Positions 1 through 9,238 of a stretch of DNA of 64,000 nt are shown in pieces. The notes under the pieces are model-generated. The model searched no databases, was not told where the DNA came from, and saw only the letters and a list, made by a program, of their open reading frames with translations. Position 1 is the first letter of the stretch; the number at the start of each line of letters is the position of its first letter. This stretch comes from an uncultured Ruminococcus sp. (GTDB taxonomy: Bacteria > Bacillota > Clostridia > Oscillospirales > Acutalibacteraceae): the NCBI GenBank assembly GCA_902776375.1, contig CACYPV010000013.1, positions 1 to 64,000 on the forward strand, given 5' to 3'. The position numbers and the translations under genes were made by a program.

Positions 1-38
1 ACGTCATCGTCTGATGAATAATTACAATATATGTACGC

Positions 39-65
39 AAACCCTCTGCTTACTGCGGAGGGTTT
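39..65. terminator. Possible terminator hairpin left of the ribosomal cluster
   Basis: An 8-bp perfect stem (AAACCCTC paired with GAGGGTTT) encloses an 11-nt loop. Only a short T-rich tail follows on either strand, so termination is uncertain. It probably belongs to a gene beyond the left edge. Nothing else is recognisable in positions 1-130. Confidence 0.35.
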
Positions 66-133
66 GTTTATGTCAGGGGGTGGTTATTAAGCGGTTACAC
101 TTATAACTCACTAGCATCCAGCTTCTCACAAAC

Positions 134-165
134 AAAAAAGGCTGCCCGAAGGCAGCCTGTTTTTT
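134..165 (-). terminator. Rho-independent terminator after rplQ
   Basis: The stem AGGCTGCC/GGCAGCCT closes on a TTCG tetraloop and is followed on the minus strand by six T. The plus strand also shows a T-run after the stem, so it may work in both directions. It lies just beyond the rplQ stop and marks the end of the ribosomal super-operon. Confidence 0.85.
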
Positions 166-170
166 GTTTA

Positions 171-521
171 TCAAACCAGCTCGATAATTGCCATTTCGGC
201 GCCGTCTCCGCGACGGGGGCCGATCTTGGTAACTCTTGTGTAGCCGCCGTTGCGGTCAGCGTACTTGGGAGCAATTTCAGAGAAAAGCTTCTTTACAACG
301 TCCTCTTTGGTCACGAACGCCATAACGAGGCGCTTGTTGTGAAGTGTGTCGGTTTTTGCTGTAGTTATCATTTTCTCTGCCATAGCCTGAACTTCCTTGG
401 CACGAGTATTGGTTGTTTCGATTTTGCCGTTTTCGAGAAGGAAAGTCACCATTGCGCGAAGCATAGCGGTTCTCTGCGCGGTGGTTCTTCCCAGCTTTCT
501 TGTACCGGGCATTTCATTCAC
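171..521 (-). CDS. rplQ: Ribosomal protein L17 (bL17)
   Basis: This 116-residue protein of the 50S subunit matches bacterial L17: the N-terminal [20 protein letters not shown] segment is diagnostic, and the C-terminus has the family's [15 protein letters not shown] ending. It is the last gene of the ribosomal super-operon, 12 nt after rpoA and directly before a strong terminator. The length is normal for the family. Confidence 0.97.
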   Translation of the reverse strand: MNEMPGTRKLGRTTAQRTAMLRAMVTFLLENGKIETTNTRAKEVQAMAEKMITTAKTDTLHNKRLVMAFVTKEDVVKKLFSEIAPKYADRNGGYTRVTKIGPRRGDGAEMAIIELV

Positions 522-533
522 TCCTTTACCGTT

Positions 534-1487
534 TTATTCGTCTTCCTTCTGAAGACTGAAACCGAGAGAGTTGAGCTTCTGAACAACCTCTTCCAGAGAC
601 TTTCTGCCGAGGTTGCGCACTTTCATCATATCCTCTTCGGATCTGTTGATCAAATCTTCAACCGTGTTGATTCCCGCACGCTTGAGGCAGTTGAACGAAC
701 GAACTGACAGATCGAGGTCTTCGATAGTCATTTCAAGGATCTTCTCCTTGCCCTTGTCGTCCTTCTCGACCATAACTTCAGCGGATGAAGCCTTGTCGGA
801 GAGGTTGACAAAGAGGTTGAGATGCTCGGTGAGCACCTTCGCGGCGAGGGAAACCGCCTCTTCCGCATTGATAACGCCGTTTGTCCAAACATCAAGGGTC
901 AGCTTGTCGTAGTCGGTGATCTGACCCACGCGGGTATTGTCAACTGTGTAGTTTACCTTTAACACAGGTGTGTAGATAGAGTCGATGGGCAAAACGCCGA
1001 TGACGTTATTGCCGCTGAGCTGCTTGTTGCGCTCCGAGGGAACATAGCCTCTGCCCTTGTCAATAGTGATCTCCATGTTGAGCTTTGCGCCGTCGCCGAG
1101 AGTGGCGATGTGAAGCGTAGGATTGAGGACCTCTACCTCGTTGTCACACTTGATGTCGGCAGCTGTTACCTCGCAGGGACCCTCGGCGTTGATCTCAACG
1201 ACCTTGGGGCAGGTGTCAAACAGCTTTGCAACAAGACTTTTCATGTTAAGCACAATTTCCGTAACGTCTTCTTTAACGCCGGGAATAGTTGAAAATTCGT
1301 GAAGAACACCGTCAATCTTTATAGATGTGACGGCACAGCCCTCAAGTGAGGAAAGCAGCACTCTGCGAAGGCTGTTGCCGAGAGTGTTGCCGAATCCGCG
1401 CTCGAGCGGCTCGACAACAAACTTACCGTACTTTCCGTCCTCGGTTAATTCTGCGGTTTCAATTCTTGGCTTTTCTATTTCGATCAT
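534..1487 (-). CDS. rpoA: RNA polymerase alpha subunit
   Basis: This 317-residue protein has the two-domain layout of RNA polymerase alpha. The N-terminal assembly domain (about residues 1-230) includes the [19 protein letters not shown] dimerisation segment. The C-terminal helix-hairpin-helix domain (about 245-317) contains [16 protein letters not shown] and the [11 protein letters not shown] motif used for UP-element DNA and activator contact. It nucleates assembly of the beta and beta' subunits. Its place between rpsD and rplQ is the usual alpha-operon order. Confidence 0.98.
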   Translation of the reverse strand: MIEIEKPRIETAELTEDGKYGKFVVEPLERGFGNTLGNSLRRVLLSSLEGCAVTSIKIDGVLHEFSTIPGVKEDVTEIVLNMKSLVAKLFDTCPKVVEINAEGPCEVTAADIKCDNEVEVLNPTLHIATLGDGAKLNMEITIDKGRGYVPSERNKQLSGNNVIGVLPIDSIYTPVLKVNYTVDNTRVGQITDYDKLTLDVWTNGVINAEEAVSLAAKVLTEHLNLFVNLSDKASSAEVMVEKDDKGKEKILEMTIEDLDLSVRSFNCLKRAGINTVEDLINRSEEDMMKVRNLGRKSLEEVVQKLNSLGFSLQKEDE

Positions 1488-1566
1488 TCGCGAATCCTCC
1501 TTACATTATGCCGCCGTTAGCATGGCGGGTATGTGTGTGTAATCCTGTGAAAAAACAAGTGATAGA

Positions 1567-2169
1567 TTACTTGGAGTACAACTCAACGATGAGGTGCTCT
1601 TCAACGGGATAGTCGATATCGTCTCTCTGAGGAAGCGCTACGACCTTGCCGCCGAGGAGATTAGCGTCCTTCTCGAGCCACTTGGGAGTGACCATAGAAG
1701 CGTTTTCACCCTCTGCAATAGCCTTAAATCTTGTTGTGGAACGGCTGGTCTCCTTAACGCCGATAACGTCGCCCACCTTAACGAGGTAAGAGGGGATGTT
1801 GACCTTTTTGCCGTTTACGGTGAAGTGAGCGTGGTTTACAAGCTGTCTTGCCTCACGTCTTGTTGCGGCGAGACCCAGACGGAAAACAACGTTGTCGAGT
1901 CTGCGCTCAACAAGAGAGAGCAGCTCTTCACCTGTTTTGCCTTCAGCCTTTTCAGCCTTCTCATAGTAAGCATGGAACTGCTTTTCGAGGATACCGTAGA
2001 TAAACTTTACCTTCTGCTTCTCGGTGAGCTGCATGCTGTATTCGCTCTTTTTTCTTCTCATTTTGCCGCCGGGGTTTCTGTTTGAGGTCTTTTTGCTGTA
2101 ACCCATAACAGCGGGAGAAATGCCAAGCGCTCTGCAACGCTTTGCGATTGGCTGCATATTTTTAGCCAT
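1567..2169 (-). CDS. rpsD: Ribosomal protein S4 (uS4)
   Basis: This 200-residue primary 16S rRNA-binding protein has the S4 RNA-binding domain around residues 90-150 (RRLDNVVFRLG...REARQLVNHAHF). The N-terminus lacks the four-Cys zinc site found in some lineages and resembles the zinc-free form. In other bacteria S4 represses its own operon; no leader that would do this is obvious here. It lies between rpsK and rpoA. Confidence 0.97.
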   Translation of the reverse strand: MAKNMQPIAKRCRALGISPAVMGYSKKTSNRNPGGKMRRKKSEYSMQLTEKQKVKFIYGILEKQFHAYYEKAEKAEGKTGEELLSLVERRLDNVVFRLGLAATRREARQLVNHAHFTVNGKKVNIPSYLVKVGDVIGVKETSRSTTRFKAIAEGENASMVTPKWLEKDANLLGGKVVALPQRDDIDYPVEEHLIVELYSK

Positions 2170-2193
2170 GTAAGATTTCCTCCTTATATAATA

Positions 2194-2595
2194 CTACACG
2201 CGTCTTCTCTTGGGAGGACGGCAACCGTTGTGAGGAATGGGGGTAACGTCTTTGATCATGGTTACCTCAAGGCCTGCGGTCTGCAAAGCTCTGATTGCAG
2301 CCTCTCTGCCCTGTCCCGGTCCCTTTACGTACACTTCGACATACTTCATGCCGTGCTCCATCGCAGCCTTTGCCGCGGTCTCTGCAGCGGACTGAGCCGC
2401 GAAGGGAGTGGACTTTTTGCTTCCTCTGAATCCGAGCTCGCCTGCGCTAGCCCAAGATACAGCGTTGCCCTGTGTATCGGAAATAGTGACAATTGTGTTG
2501 TTGAATGTTGATTGGATATGCGCCGCGCCTCTTTCGATGTGCTTACGCTCACGACGACGGCGAATTACTTTTTTACCACCTTTGGGTGCTGCCAT
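2194..2595 (-). CDS. rpsK: Ribosomal protein S11 (uS11)
   Basis: This 133-residue 30S platform protein shows [34 protein letters not shown] and the C-terminal [18 protein letters not shown], all typical of S11. The length is normal. It is 14 nt downstream of rpsM in the alpha-operon order and should be co-transcribed with rpsD and rpoA. Confidence 0.98.
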   Translation of the reverse strand: MAAPKGGKKVIRRRRERKHIERGAAHIQSTFNNTIVTISDTQGNAVSWASAGELGFRGSKKSTPFAAQSAAETAAKAAMEHGMKYVEVYVKGPGQGREAAIRALQTAGLEVTMIKDVTPIPHNGCRPPKRRRV

Positions 2596-2609
2596 AATAC
2601 CGTGCCTCC

Positions 2610-2978
2610 TTACTTCTTCTTGTTGGCCATCGTTTTACGGGGACCTTTGCGGGTACGAGCGTTGGTCTTGGAACGCTGACCTCTTACGGGAAGTCCCTTT
2701 CTGTGACGAACGCCACGGTAACAGCCGATATCAATAAGTCTCTTGATGTCATAAGCGATGTCGCGGCGGAGGTCACCCTCTACGCGGCAGTGATGCTCGA
2801 TGTATTCTCTGAGCTTTGAAACGTCTTCTTCTGTTAAATCTCTGACACGGGTGTCAGGATTAACGCCTGTTGCAGCAATAATGTCTGTTGCAGTTTTGCG
2901 GCCTATGCCGAAAATATAAGTTAAACCGATCTCAACTCTTTTATCTCTCGGCAAGTCAACACCTGCTATACGAGCCAT
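2610..2978 (-). CDS. rpsM: Ribosomal protein S13 (uS13)
   Basis: This 122-residue 30S head protein contacts tRNA and forms inter-subunit bridges. [20 protein letters not shown] at the start and [20 protein letters not shown] [20 protein letters not shown] near the end are diagnostic, and the basic [10 protein letters not shown] tail is as expected. The 223-nt gap before it (toward rpmJ) is much longer than other gaps in the cluster and carries low-complexity repeats. Confidence 0.97.
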   Translation of the reverse strand: MARIAGVDLPRDKRVEIGLTYIFGIGRKTATDIIAATGVNPDTRVRDLTEEDVSKLREYIEHHCRVEGDLRRDIAYDIKRLIDIGCYRGVRHRKGLPVRGQRSKTNARTRKGPRKTMANKKK

Positions 2979-3035
2979 TCAGTTGCACCTCCATATTTAA
3001 TTAAAAGTTACATTTAAATTTTTACGTCGCTTCTT

Positions 3036-3062
3036 AGTGAATAGTGAATAGTGAATAGTGAA
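3036..3062. repeat. Heptanucleotide tandem repeat
   Basis: AGTGAAT is repeated three times in full plus a partial fourth copy, in the rpsM-rpmJ gap. No reading frame is associated with it. Such stuttered phrases are frequent in intergenic DNA of gut Clostridia (general observation, not tested here). Confidence 0.85.
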
Positions 3063-3119
3063 GGGCGGGACACCCGCACCCGATTTGTATTGCGTTAGAC
3101 TTTAAAGAGACGTTTCCGC

Positions 3120-3173
3120 CTAATTAATTACGAATTATGCATTACTAATTCAAATATCCATTCTCAATTCAAA
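3120..3173. repeat. Low-complexity 'attacgaattatgcatt' phrase repeat
   Basis: This AT-rich stretch is built from variants of AATTACGAATTATGCATTA and CATTCTCAATTC. Related phrases occur at 21322-21345 and, in another form, at 26205-26285. It holds no gene and no clear regulatory site. Confidence 0.55.
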
Positions 3174-3201
3174 AGCGTTTTGTGCGTTTACAAGCTTATA
3201 C

Positions 3202-3315
3202 TCAGCCTTGACGCTGCTTATGCTTGGGGTTATCGCAGATAACGAGGATCTTTCCCTTTCTCTTGATTACCTTGCACTTGTCGCACATTTTCTTTACTGA
3301 AGGTCTGACTTTCAC
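3202..3315 (-). CDS. rpmJ: Ribosomal protein L36 (bL36, zinc form)
   Basis: This 37-residue protein has a GTG start and an AAAGGA ribosome-binding site about 12 nt upstream. It has the full zinc-ribbon ligand set of the Cys-containing form: C11, C14, C27 and H32, in [11 protein letters not shown] and PKHKQRQG. The length equals the family norm. It sits between infA and rpsM, the usual Firmicutes position. Confidence 0.95.
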   Translation of the reverse strand: MKVRPSVKKMCDKCKVIKRKGKILVICDNPKHKQRQG

Positions 3316-3364
3316 TTACAATCATTCCTTTCTAAAAAATAGTGTGTTTTGTTTGGAGCTTCTC

Positions 3365-3413
3365 TGTCACGCCTCGTTGTCCTTCGCTTCTCCGTAAACA
3401 TCTTCCACTCGTC
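3365..3413. repeat. 49-nt dispersed repeat, copy A (infA-rpmJ gap)
   Basis: This 49-nt block starts TGTCACGCCTCGTTG and aligns without gaps to 13842-13890 with about 41 of 49 identical positions by eye. Both copies lie in intergenic gaps of the ribosomal super-operon in the same orientation. The rest of this 179-nt gap (3316-3494) shows no gene. Confidence 0.75.
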
Positions 3414-3494
3414 TAATCTGATCCGTCGCTAATCGCGACTCCTCAGCTTAGTCCTCGCCGGTCGCTGTTTCCGGGCTCCGGACCTCGGCGTTTC

Positions 3495-3713
3495 TTACTT
3501 ACTTCTCCAAGTGATTCTTCCTCTTGTCAGGTCGTAGGGAGACATCTCCACCGTGACCTTGTCGCCCGGCAAAATGCGGATGAAGTTCATGCGCAGCTTG
3601 CCTGAAATAACAGCTAAAATCACGTGACCGTTTTGCAGCTCTACCTTGAACTGGGCGTTGGGCAGAGCCTCGCGTACTATACCTTCTACTTCAATGACGT
3701 CCTGTTTGGACAT
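3495..3713 (-). CDS. infA: Translation initiation factor IF-1
   Basis: This 72-residue single S1/OB-fold protein has [20 protein letters not shown] and [20 protein letters not shown], the standard IF-1 signatures. It occupies the ribosomal A site during initiation with IF-2 and IF-3. Only 3 nt separate it from the KOW-domain gene upstream, so the two are likely translated in tandem. Confidence 0.97.
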   Translation of the reverse strand: MSKQDVIEVEGIVREALPNAQFKVELQNGHVILAVISGKLRMNFIRILPGDKVTVEMSPYDLTRGRITWRSK

Positions 3714-3716
3714 AGC

Positions 3717-3956
3717 TTAACCTCCGTTATAATCTCGTAAAGCTTTTCTTAATTGCGGATTGGTTTCTATCGAACCCGTTAATACGGTGTCGGTCGGCGC
3801 CAGATGCTTAAGATTTTTCCTTTTGGGCGTCTGTATCCGCCGCCTTTTTCCGTCTGCTATAAGCGCATAGGAGCCCTCAACGCCGAGCACTGCAAAGAAC
3901 CCGTCCTTGTCGCGCCCCGCCATAGCCCTGACGACGCTGCCCTTTTGTATGTTCAT
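3717..3956 (-). CDS. KOW-domain RNA-binding protein (L14e-like)
   Basis: This is a 79-residue protein with a KOW/SH3-like barrel beginning MNIQKGSVVRAMAGRDKDG. The start at 3956 is preferred because GGAGG lies 6 nt upstream; an in-frame upstream ATG would fall inside that ribosome-binding site. Clostridia often carry such a protein between map and infA, and the family resembles archaeal/eukaryotic L14e. A role in ribosome function is inferred from its position only; there is no direct evidence for substrate or partner. Confidence 0.8.
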   Translation of the reverse strand: MNIQKGSVVRAMAGRDKDGFFAVLGVEGSYALIADGKRRRIQTPKRKNLKHLAPTDTVLTGSIETNPQLRKALRDYNGG

Positions 3957-3991
3957 GTTTTCCTCCATACAACATATTGACAGCCGCGCTG

Positions 3992-4741
3992 TCATGGGGT
4001 GGTCAGAATCTTCGGACCGTCGGGAGTGATAGCGACTGTGTGTTCAAAGTGAGCGGACAGCTTGCCGTCTGCGGTGACTACCGTCCATTTATCGCCCAGA
4101 ACACGGGTGTAGTGTGTGCCCTCGTTTACCATAGGTTCGATGGCGATTGTCATTCCCGGCAAAAGCTTTATGCCTCTGCCGCTTGTACCGTAGTTTGGTA
4201 CGCTTGGGTCTTCGTGCAGTTTCGCACCTACGCCGTGGCCCGTGTAATTACGTACCACCGAGTAACTGCGAGCTTCGACATACTTTTGTACCGCAGCGCC
4301 GATATCGCCGATGCGGTTTTGCGCCTGCGCCTGTTTAATTCCCTCATACAGGCTTTCTCTTGTGGCGTCAAGCAAAGCCTGAGCGTTTGCGCTTATCTTT
4401 CCGCAAGGGAAGGTATAGGCGTTGTCGCCGTGATATCCCTTGTAGAAAGCGCCTACGTCGACGCTGACTATGTCGCCCTCCTTGAGAATGGTGCGCTTTG
4501 AAGGTATGCCATGGATAACCACACTGTTTACGGAAATGCATGCGCTCGCGGGAAAGCCGCCGTATCCGAGAAACGAGGGGGAAGCCCCCTGTTTCTCGAT
4601 ATACCTGCGGACTATTGTATCTATCTCATATGTGGAGATTCCGGGCTTTACAGCCTCTCCCGCAGCACGCAACGCCTCAGCGGAAATCCTGCAGGCGTCT
4701 TTCATAAGCGAAAGTTCCCGTGCTGTTTTGATTGATACCAT
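3992..4741 (-). CDS. map: Methionine aminopeptidase type I
   Basis: This 249-residue cytosolic metalloprotease removes the initiator methionine from nascent proteins. The five metal ligands are visible: Asp in SVDVGAFY, Asp in YHGDNAY, His in YTGHGVG, Glu in AIEPM and Glu in FEHTVAIT. The length fits the single-domain type I enzyme without an N-terminal zinc extension. It follows adk by 2 nt, the usual secY-adk-map order. Confidence 0.97.
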   Translation of the reverse strand: MVSIKTARELSLMKDACRISAEALRAAGEAVKPGISTYEIDTIVRRYIEKQGASPSFLGYGGFPASACISVNSVVIHGIPSKRTILKEGDIVSVDVGAFYKGYHGDNAYTFPCGKISANAQALLDATRESLYEGIKQAQAQNRIGDIGAAVQKYVEARSYSVVRNYTGHGVGAKLHEDPSVPNYGTSGRGIKLLPGMTIAIEPMVNEGTHYTRVLGDKWTVVTADGKLSAHFEHTVAITPDGPKILTTP

Positions 4742-4743
4742 GC

Positions 4744-5376
4744 TTAAGCCTCGATAGCCTTAAGAACAGCCTCTGTGGTAGCTTCCACAGTGTCCATGCC
4801 CTTTACGTTGACAAGCTTGCCCTGCTTGTCGTAGTAGTTGGCGAGAGGCTCGGTCTCTTTGTGATAAACAGCGAGACGCGCGAGCACGGTGTCGGGGTGG
4901 TCGTCCTTACGCTGAACAAGGGTGCCGCCGCAATCGTCGCACACACCGTCCACAGCGGGCTTTAAGCTCTCGATGTGGTAGGGTCTGCCGCAATCCTGGC
5001 AAACACGGCGTCCGGACATGCGCTTGGTGATGACCTCGTCGGGCACGTCGATGTTGATGACGTACTGGATGTCAACGCCCATTGCGTCCAGAGCCTCGGC
5101 CTGAGGAATGGTTCTGGGGAAGCCGTCAAGGATGAAGCCCGCCTTGCAGTCGTCCTCGCTAAGTCTTTCCTTAACGATGCCGATAACTACCTCGTCGGGA
5201 ACAAGCTTGCCTTCGTCCATATAGGACTTAGCCTTAAGACCCATTTCAGTGCCGTTTTTCAGCGCTTCACGAATCATGTTGCCGGTTGAAATAGTGGGAA
5301 TACCAAAATGCTCACAAAGTACAGCTGCCTGTGTGCCTTTACCTGCACCGGGAGCACCTAACATGATAATGTTCAT
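4744..5376 (-). CDS. adk: Adenylate kinase (zinc LID form)
   Basis: This 210-residue enzyme catalyses ATP + AMP to 2 ADP. It has the P-loop GAPGAGKGTQ near the N-terminus, FILDGFPRT, and a LID domain with four cysteines (CQDCGRPYH and CDDCG) that bind zinc in Gram-positive enzymes. The start at 5376 was chosen because GAGG lies about 9 nt upstream and the protein then begins directly at MNIIMLGAPGAG; a longer reading adds eight residues atypical for the family. It lies 24 nt after secY. Confidence 0.96.
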   Translation of the reverse strand: MNIIMLGAPGAGKGTQAAVLCEHFGIPTISTGNMIREALKNGTEMGLKAKSYMDEGKLVPDEVVIGIVKERLSEDDCKAGFILDGFPRTIPQAEALDAMGVDIQYVINIDVPDEVITKRMSGRRVCQDCGRPYHIESLKPAVDGVCDDCGGTLVQRKDDHPDTVLARLAVYHKETEPLANYYDKQGKLVNVKGMDTVEATTEAVLKAIEA

Positions 5377-5400
5377 AATATTATACCTCATTTTCCTCAA

Positions 5401-6735
5401 TTAGTCAAGAAAACCTTTGTAATGACGCATCATCATCTGGCTTTCGAGCTGCTTCACTGTCTCAAGCGCAACGCCTACGACAATGATGATGGATGTGCCG
5501 CTGAGCGAGAGCGCGGTGAGGTCTGTGACCTTACAGAAGATAAGGGGCAGGATTGCTATAACAGACAGGAACAGCGCGCCGATAAGAGTGATCCTTGAAA
5601 GGATCTTCTTGATGTACTCTGCGGTGGGAGCGCCCGGACGGATGCCCGGAACGGTGCCGTTGTTGGATTTGAGATTGTTCGCCATTTCGATGGGGTTGTA
5701 CTGAATGGTGGTGTAGAAATAAGCGAACATGAGAATAAGGATGAAGTATAATCCGATATAGATCCAGCTGCTCTGTGTGAAGGCGTTGAAGAACGAGCCC
5801 CAGAAGCCTTCTTTTACACCGATGAACAGGTTGATCGTACCGGGGATTGAAAGAATGGAGCTGGCGAAGATGATGGGGAGAACGCCGCCGAGCGCAACCT
5901 TGATGGGAAGGTGGCTGGACTGGCCGCCGTACATCTTTCTGCCGACTACACGCTTTGCGTACTGGATGGGGATCCTTCTTTCGCTGTCCTGCATGAAGGT
6001 GATGATCCATACTACAGCGAGGAAGAGAACGATCCAAAGAATGATCCATACGAATTTTGCGGGATCCGCCTGATTTGCCTCACCGGTGCCGAGAGCGGCA
6101 TTCCAGTACTGACCGATGATGTAAACGGTGCGGGGGAATCTTGCGATGATACCCGCAAACAGGAGGATCGAGATACCGTTGCCGATACCGAATTTGTTGA
6201 TCTGCTCGCCGAGCCACATCATCAGCGCGGTGCCCGCGGTGAATACCAGCACGATAACGATAGCGGTGAAGATGATCTCAAAGCCGCTGTTGTAGCTGGT
6301 GATGCCCATGTTCTTCAGATAGAAGAAGTAAGCGGTACCCTGGATAAGACCGAGCGCGACCGTTACGTAACGGGTGATTGCGCCGATCTTCTTTCTGCCG
6401 GCTTCGCCTTCTTTGGAAAGTCTTTCCAAAGCGGGGATAGCTACGCAGAGAAGCTGCATGATAATGGAGCTGTTGATGTAGGGGGTGATACCCATTGCGA
6501 AGATGGTGGCATTAGAGAACGCGCCGCCCGAAAGAGTGTTGAAATAAGCAATCATGTTGTTGCTCATTTCGGAGTTAATGTCGTTCGTGCCCATCGCATT
6601 TTGGAGAGCAACTGTGTCGATGAAGGGAACGGGGATGACCGAACCGATCCTGAACACAATGATGATTAAGAGCGTGAAAAGGATCTTCTTGCGGAGATCG
6701 GGGATCTTCCACGCGTTTTTAATCGTTTTAAGCAA
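5401..6735 (-). CDS. secY: Preprotein translocase subunit SecY
   Basis: This 444-residue integral membrane protein has about ten hydrophobic segments and forms the protein-conducting channel with SecE and SecG. Family motifs include FRIGSVIPVPFID after the first segment, the plug-region GGAFSNATIFAMGITPYI, and AEYIKKILSRITLIGA near the end. It lies between rplO and adk, as in most Firmicutes, so channel synthesis is coupled to ribosome synthesis. Confidence 0.97.
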   Translation of the reverse strand: MLKTIKNAWKIPDLRKKILFTLLIIIVFRIGSVIPVPFIDTVALQNAMGTNDINSEMSNNMIAYFNTLSGGAFSNATIFAMGITPYINSSIIMQLLCVAIPALERLSKEGEAGRKKIGAITRYVTVALGLIQGTAYFFYLKNMGITSYNSGFEIIFTAIVIVLVFTAGTALMMWLGEQINKFGIGNGISILLFAGIIARFPRTVYIIGQYWNAALGTGEANQADPAKFVWIILWIVLFLAVVWIITFMQDSERRIPIQYAKRVVGRKMYGGQSSHLPIKVALGGVLPIIFASSILSIPGTINLFIGVKEGFWGSFFNAFTQSSWIYIGLYFILILMFAYFYTTIQYNPIEMANNLKSNNGTVPGIRPGAPTAEYIKKILSRITLIGALFLSVIAILPLIFCKVTDLTALSLSGTSIIIVVGVALETVKQLESQMMMRHYKGFLD

Positions 6736-6736
6736 C

Positions 6737-7180
6737 TTAAATCACCTCTGCCTTTCCGCCCGCAGCCTCAATAGCGGCCTTGGCTGATTCGGAAAAAGCA
6801 GAAACCTTAACAGTGAGTTTTTTCTCAAGCTTACCGTTGCCGAGCACCTTAATGGCGTCGAAGCCGTTTTTAACAACGCCTGCTGCCTTAAGTGCCTCTG
6901 CGTCAACTGTGTCGCCGTCGTTAAACTTTCTGTTTAATGTGCTGAGGTTAATAGCAACTACGTTTTTCGCAAAGATGTTGTTGAAACCTCTTTTGGGAAC
7001 ACGGCGCTGCAGGGGCATCTGGCCGCCCTCGAAGCCGGGACGGATGCTGCCGCCCGAACGGGACTTCTGGCCCTTTTGACCCTTACCGGAGGTTTTACCC
7101 CAGCCTGAGCCAGGACCTCTGCCGATCCTCTTGGAGCTCTTTTTGGAGCCCTCAACCGGTGAAAGTTCGTGTAACTTCAT
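6737..7180 (-). CDS. rplO: Ribosomal protein L15 (uL15)
   Basis: This 147-residue 50S protein has the Gly/Arg/Lys-rich N-terminal tail ([20 protein letters not shown] and SRSGG...[13 protein letters not shown]) that threads into 23S rRNA, followed by a globular domain. The length is normal. Its stop nearly abuts secY, consistent with translational coupling in the spc operon. Confidence 0.97.
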   Translation of the reverse strand: MKLHELSPVEGSKKSSKRIGRGPGSGWGKTSGKGQKGQKSRSGGSIRPGFEGGQMPLQRRVPKRGFNNIFAKNVVAINLSTLNRKFNDGDTVDAEALKAAGVVKNGFDAIKVLGNGKLEKKLTVKVSAFSESAKAAIEAAGGKAEVI

Positions 7181-7198
7181 AAGTTCGCACCTCCTTGC

Positions 7199-7369
7199 TT
7201 ACGCTTCACTAACCTCTACGAGGTGGATTATTTTTGCTACCTTGCCCTTGGTCGCGGGGTTGTCGGGCTGAGTTGTTACGTCGCCGATTTTCCTGAGACC
7301 TAAAGCGTGGGCGGTTGCAATCTGATCTTTTTTGGAGCCGATGAGGCTCTTAACCAATTTAACTGTCAT
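7199..7369 (-). CDS. rpmD: Ribosomal protein L30 (uL30)
   Basis: This 56-residue protein begins MTVKLVKSLIGSKKDQIATA and contains LGLRKIGDVTTQPDNPATKG, the core L30 signature. It sits between rpsE and rplO as expected. The length is slightly below the usual 58-60 but all core segments are present. Confidence 0.95.
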   Translation of the reverse strand: MTVKLVKSLIGSKKDQIATAHALGLRKIGDVTTQPDNPATKGKVAKIIHLVEVSEA

Positions 7370-7385
7370 CTGTGCAGCCTCCCTA

Positions 7386-7883
7386 TTAAAGAATTTCCTT
7401 TACGGACTTGCCGCGGATCGCAGCTACCTCGTCGGCGGTTCTGAGCGCCCTGAGACCTTCGAGAGTCGCGCGAACAACGTTGCAGGGGTTGTTGGAACGG
7501 AGAGCCTTTGTACGGATGTCCTTGATGCCAACAGCCTCAACTACCGCACGGACAGGACCGCCCGCGATAACACCGGTACCGGGAGCGGCAGGCTTCATGA
7601 GCACTCTGCCGGCGCCGAACTCGCCGATGATCTCGTGAGGAATGGTGGTTCCTCTGAGCGATACCTTCATAAGGTTCTTCTTAGCGTCCTCAATGCCCTT
7701 GCGGATAGCGTCGGGAACTTCGCCCGCCTTGCCGATGCCGAAGCCTACGGTTCCGTTGCCGTCACCTACGACTACAAGCGCCGCAAATTTGAAGATACGG
7801 CCGCCCTTTACCGTTTTGGATACACGGTTGATAGTGACGACTCTTTCTTTTAATTCGCCTGTTGCTTCTACTTTATTAGCCAA
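7386..7883 (-). CDS. rpsE: Ribosomal protein S5 (uS5)
   Basis: This 165-residue 30S protein has the double-stranded-RNA-binding-like N-terminal domain ([19 protein letters not shown]) and the C-terminal domain with [17 protein letters not shown] and the NVVRAT element. S5 contributes to decoding fidelity near the mRNA entry site. Order rplR-rpsE-rpmD is standard. Confidence 0.97.
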   Translation of the reverse strand: MANKVEATGELKERVVTINRVSKTVKGGRIFKFAALVVVGDGNGTVGFGIGKAGEVPDAIRKGIEDAKKNLMKVSLRGTTIPHEIIGEFGAGRVLMKPAAPGTGVIAGGPVRAVVEAVGIKDIRTKALRSNNPCNVVRATLEGLRALRTADEVAAIRGKSVKEIL

Positions 7884-7902
7884 AGTTTTTTCCTCCTGTT
7901 CC

Positions 7903-8253
7903 TTAGAAATTGAGGCCGCCCTCGCGAGCGCCTTCGGCCAATTCCTTTACACGGCCGTGATAAATGTTACCGCCTCTGTCGAACACAACGTCAACGATGT
8001 CTTTTTCCTTGGCGCGCTCTGCGATGAGCTTGCCGACAGCCTTTGCTGCCTCTTTGTTTCCGCCATTCTCCATCTTAAGGCTGTTAGCCTCTGCAAGAGT
8101 AACACCCGCTACGTCGTCAATAAGCTGAGCGTAGATGTTGTTGGTGGAGCGGAATACGCACAAACGGGGGCACTGAGCGGTACCGCTTACTTTGCCGCGG
8201 ACTCTCTTATGGCGTTTTGCGCGTGCCTTTTTTGTATCAGGTCTGCTTACCAT
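7903..8253 (-). CDS. rplR: Ribosomal protein L18 (uL18)
   Basis: This 116-residue 5S rRNA-binding protein has a basic N-terminal tail, [18 protein letters not shown] in the middle, and the C-terminal [20 protein letters not shown] segment typical of L18. It lies between rplF and rpsE. Nothing unusual is seen. Confidence 0.96.
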   Translation of the reverse strand: MVSRPDTKKARAKRHKRVRGKVSGTAQCPRLCVFRSTNNIYAQLIDDVAGVTLAEANSLKMENGGNKEAAKAVGKLIAERAKEKDIVDVVFDRGGNIYHGRVKELAEGAREGGLNF

Positions 8254-8270
8254 ATTGTTTCACTCCTTAA

Positions 8271-8813
8271 TTATTTACCCTTACCGGCTTTGCCTTCCTT
8301 GCGGCGGATATACTCGTCAACGTACTTGATACCTTTGCCCTTATAAGGCTCGGGAGGACGTTTTTCTCTGACTTCGGCAGCAAACTGACCTACCTTTTGC
8401 TTATCAATGCCGATAATAACGATTTTGTTGGGGTTGGGGACCTCGATCTTGATGTCCTCGGTTTCCTCAACGATGACCTGGTGTGAATAACCCAGGTTCA
8501 TAACGCACTTGTTACCCTGCTTCTGAACACGGTAACCTACGCCGTTGACCTCAAGCTCCTTTTTGTAGCCCTCGGTAACGCCTACAACCATGTTGTTGAT
8601 GAGCGTTCTTGTCAGGCCGTGGAGCGAGCGGTTCTCTTTCTTGTCATCGGGACGGGAGACTTCGATCTCTGCGCCTTTGACTTCTACCGTCATAGAGGGG
8701 TTAGCCTTGTAGCTGAGCTCGCCCTTGGGTCCCTTGACGGTGATAACGCCGTTTTCGACCTTAACGTCGACGCCGGCGGGAATATTTATCGGTTTTCTTC
8801 CAATTCGAGACAT
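8271..8813 (-). CDS. rplF: Ribosomal protein L6 (uL6)
   Basis: This 180-residue 50S protein begins [17 protein letters not shown] and has two repeated L6 folds, ending with the [17 protein letters not shown] signature. It sits near the GTPase-associated centre of the ribosome. Position after rpsH and length are standard. Confidence 0.97.
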   Translation of the reverse strand: MSRIGRKPINIPAGVDVKVENGVITVKGPKGELSYKANPSMTVEVKGAEIEVSRPDDKKENRSLHGLTRTLINNMVVGVTEGYKKELEVNGVGYRVQKQGNKCVMNLGYSHQVIVEETEDIKIEVPNPNKIVIIGIDKQKVGQFAAEVREKRPPEPYKGKGIKYVDEYIRRKEGKAGKGK

Positions 8814-8825
8814 AGTCGCACCTCC

Positions 8826-9224
8826 TTACCAGATGTAAGCGAGAACCTCGCCGCCGACATGCTGAGCTCTTGCCTCGCGGTCAGTCATAACACCCTTGGA
8901 GGTGGAGATGATCGCGACGCCGAGACCCTTCATGACCTTCGGCATATCCTCTGCATTGCTGTAAATACGCAGGCCGGGCTTGGAAACACGGCGCAGACCG
9001 GTGATAACCGGAGTCTTGCCGTCGAGGTATCTGAGTGTTACCTTGATGATGCCCTGCTTGCCGTCTTCAATAACGTTGAATCCCTTGATGTAGCCCTCGT
9101 CAGCAAGGATCTGACAAATCGACTTTTTAAGATTTGAAGCGGGGATTTCAACAGAATCATGCTTCGCCGCGTTTGCGTTGCGGATCCTCGTCAGCAAATC
9201 GGCGATAGTATCTGTAATCTGCAT
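8826..9224 (-). CDS. rpsH: Ribosomal protein S8 (uS8)
   Basis: This 132-residue primary 16S rRNA-binding protein starts [17 protein letters not shown] and carries the C-terminal [20 protein letters not shown] motif. In E. coli S8 is the spc-operon repressor; no equivalent target site was identified here. It follows the unusually short rpsN. Confidence 0.97.
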   Translation of the reverse strand: MQITDTIADLLTRIRNANAAKHDSVEIPASNLKKSICQILADEGYIKGFNVIEDGKQGIIKVTLRYLDGKTPVITGLRRVSKPGLRIYSNAEDMPKVMKGLGVAIISTSKGVMTDREARAQHVGGEVLAYIW

Positions 9225-9238
9225 TACCTTTTTCCTCC

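Noticed and set aside
5911..6669. Long plus-strand open frame opposite secY
   Set aside because: It is antisense to a clear SecY, rich in Asp/Glu/Gly as expected from the reverse of membrane codons, and has no ribosome-binding site.
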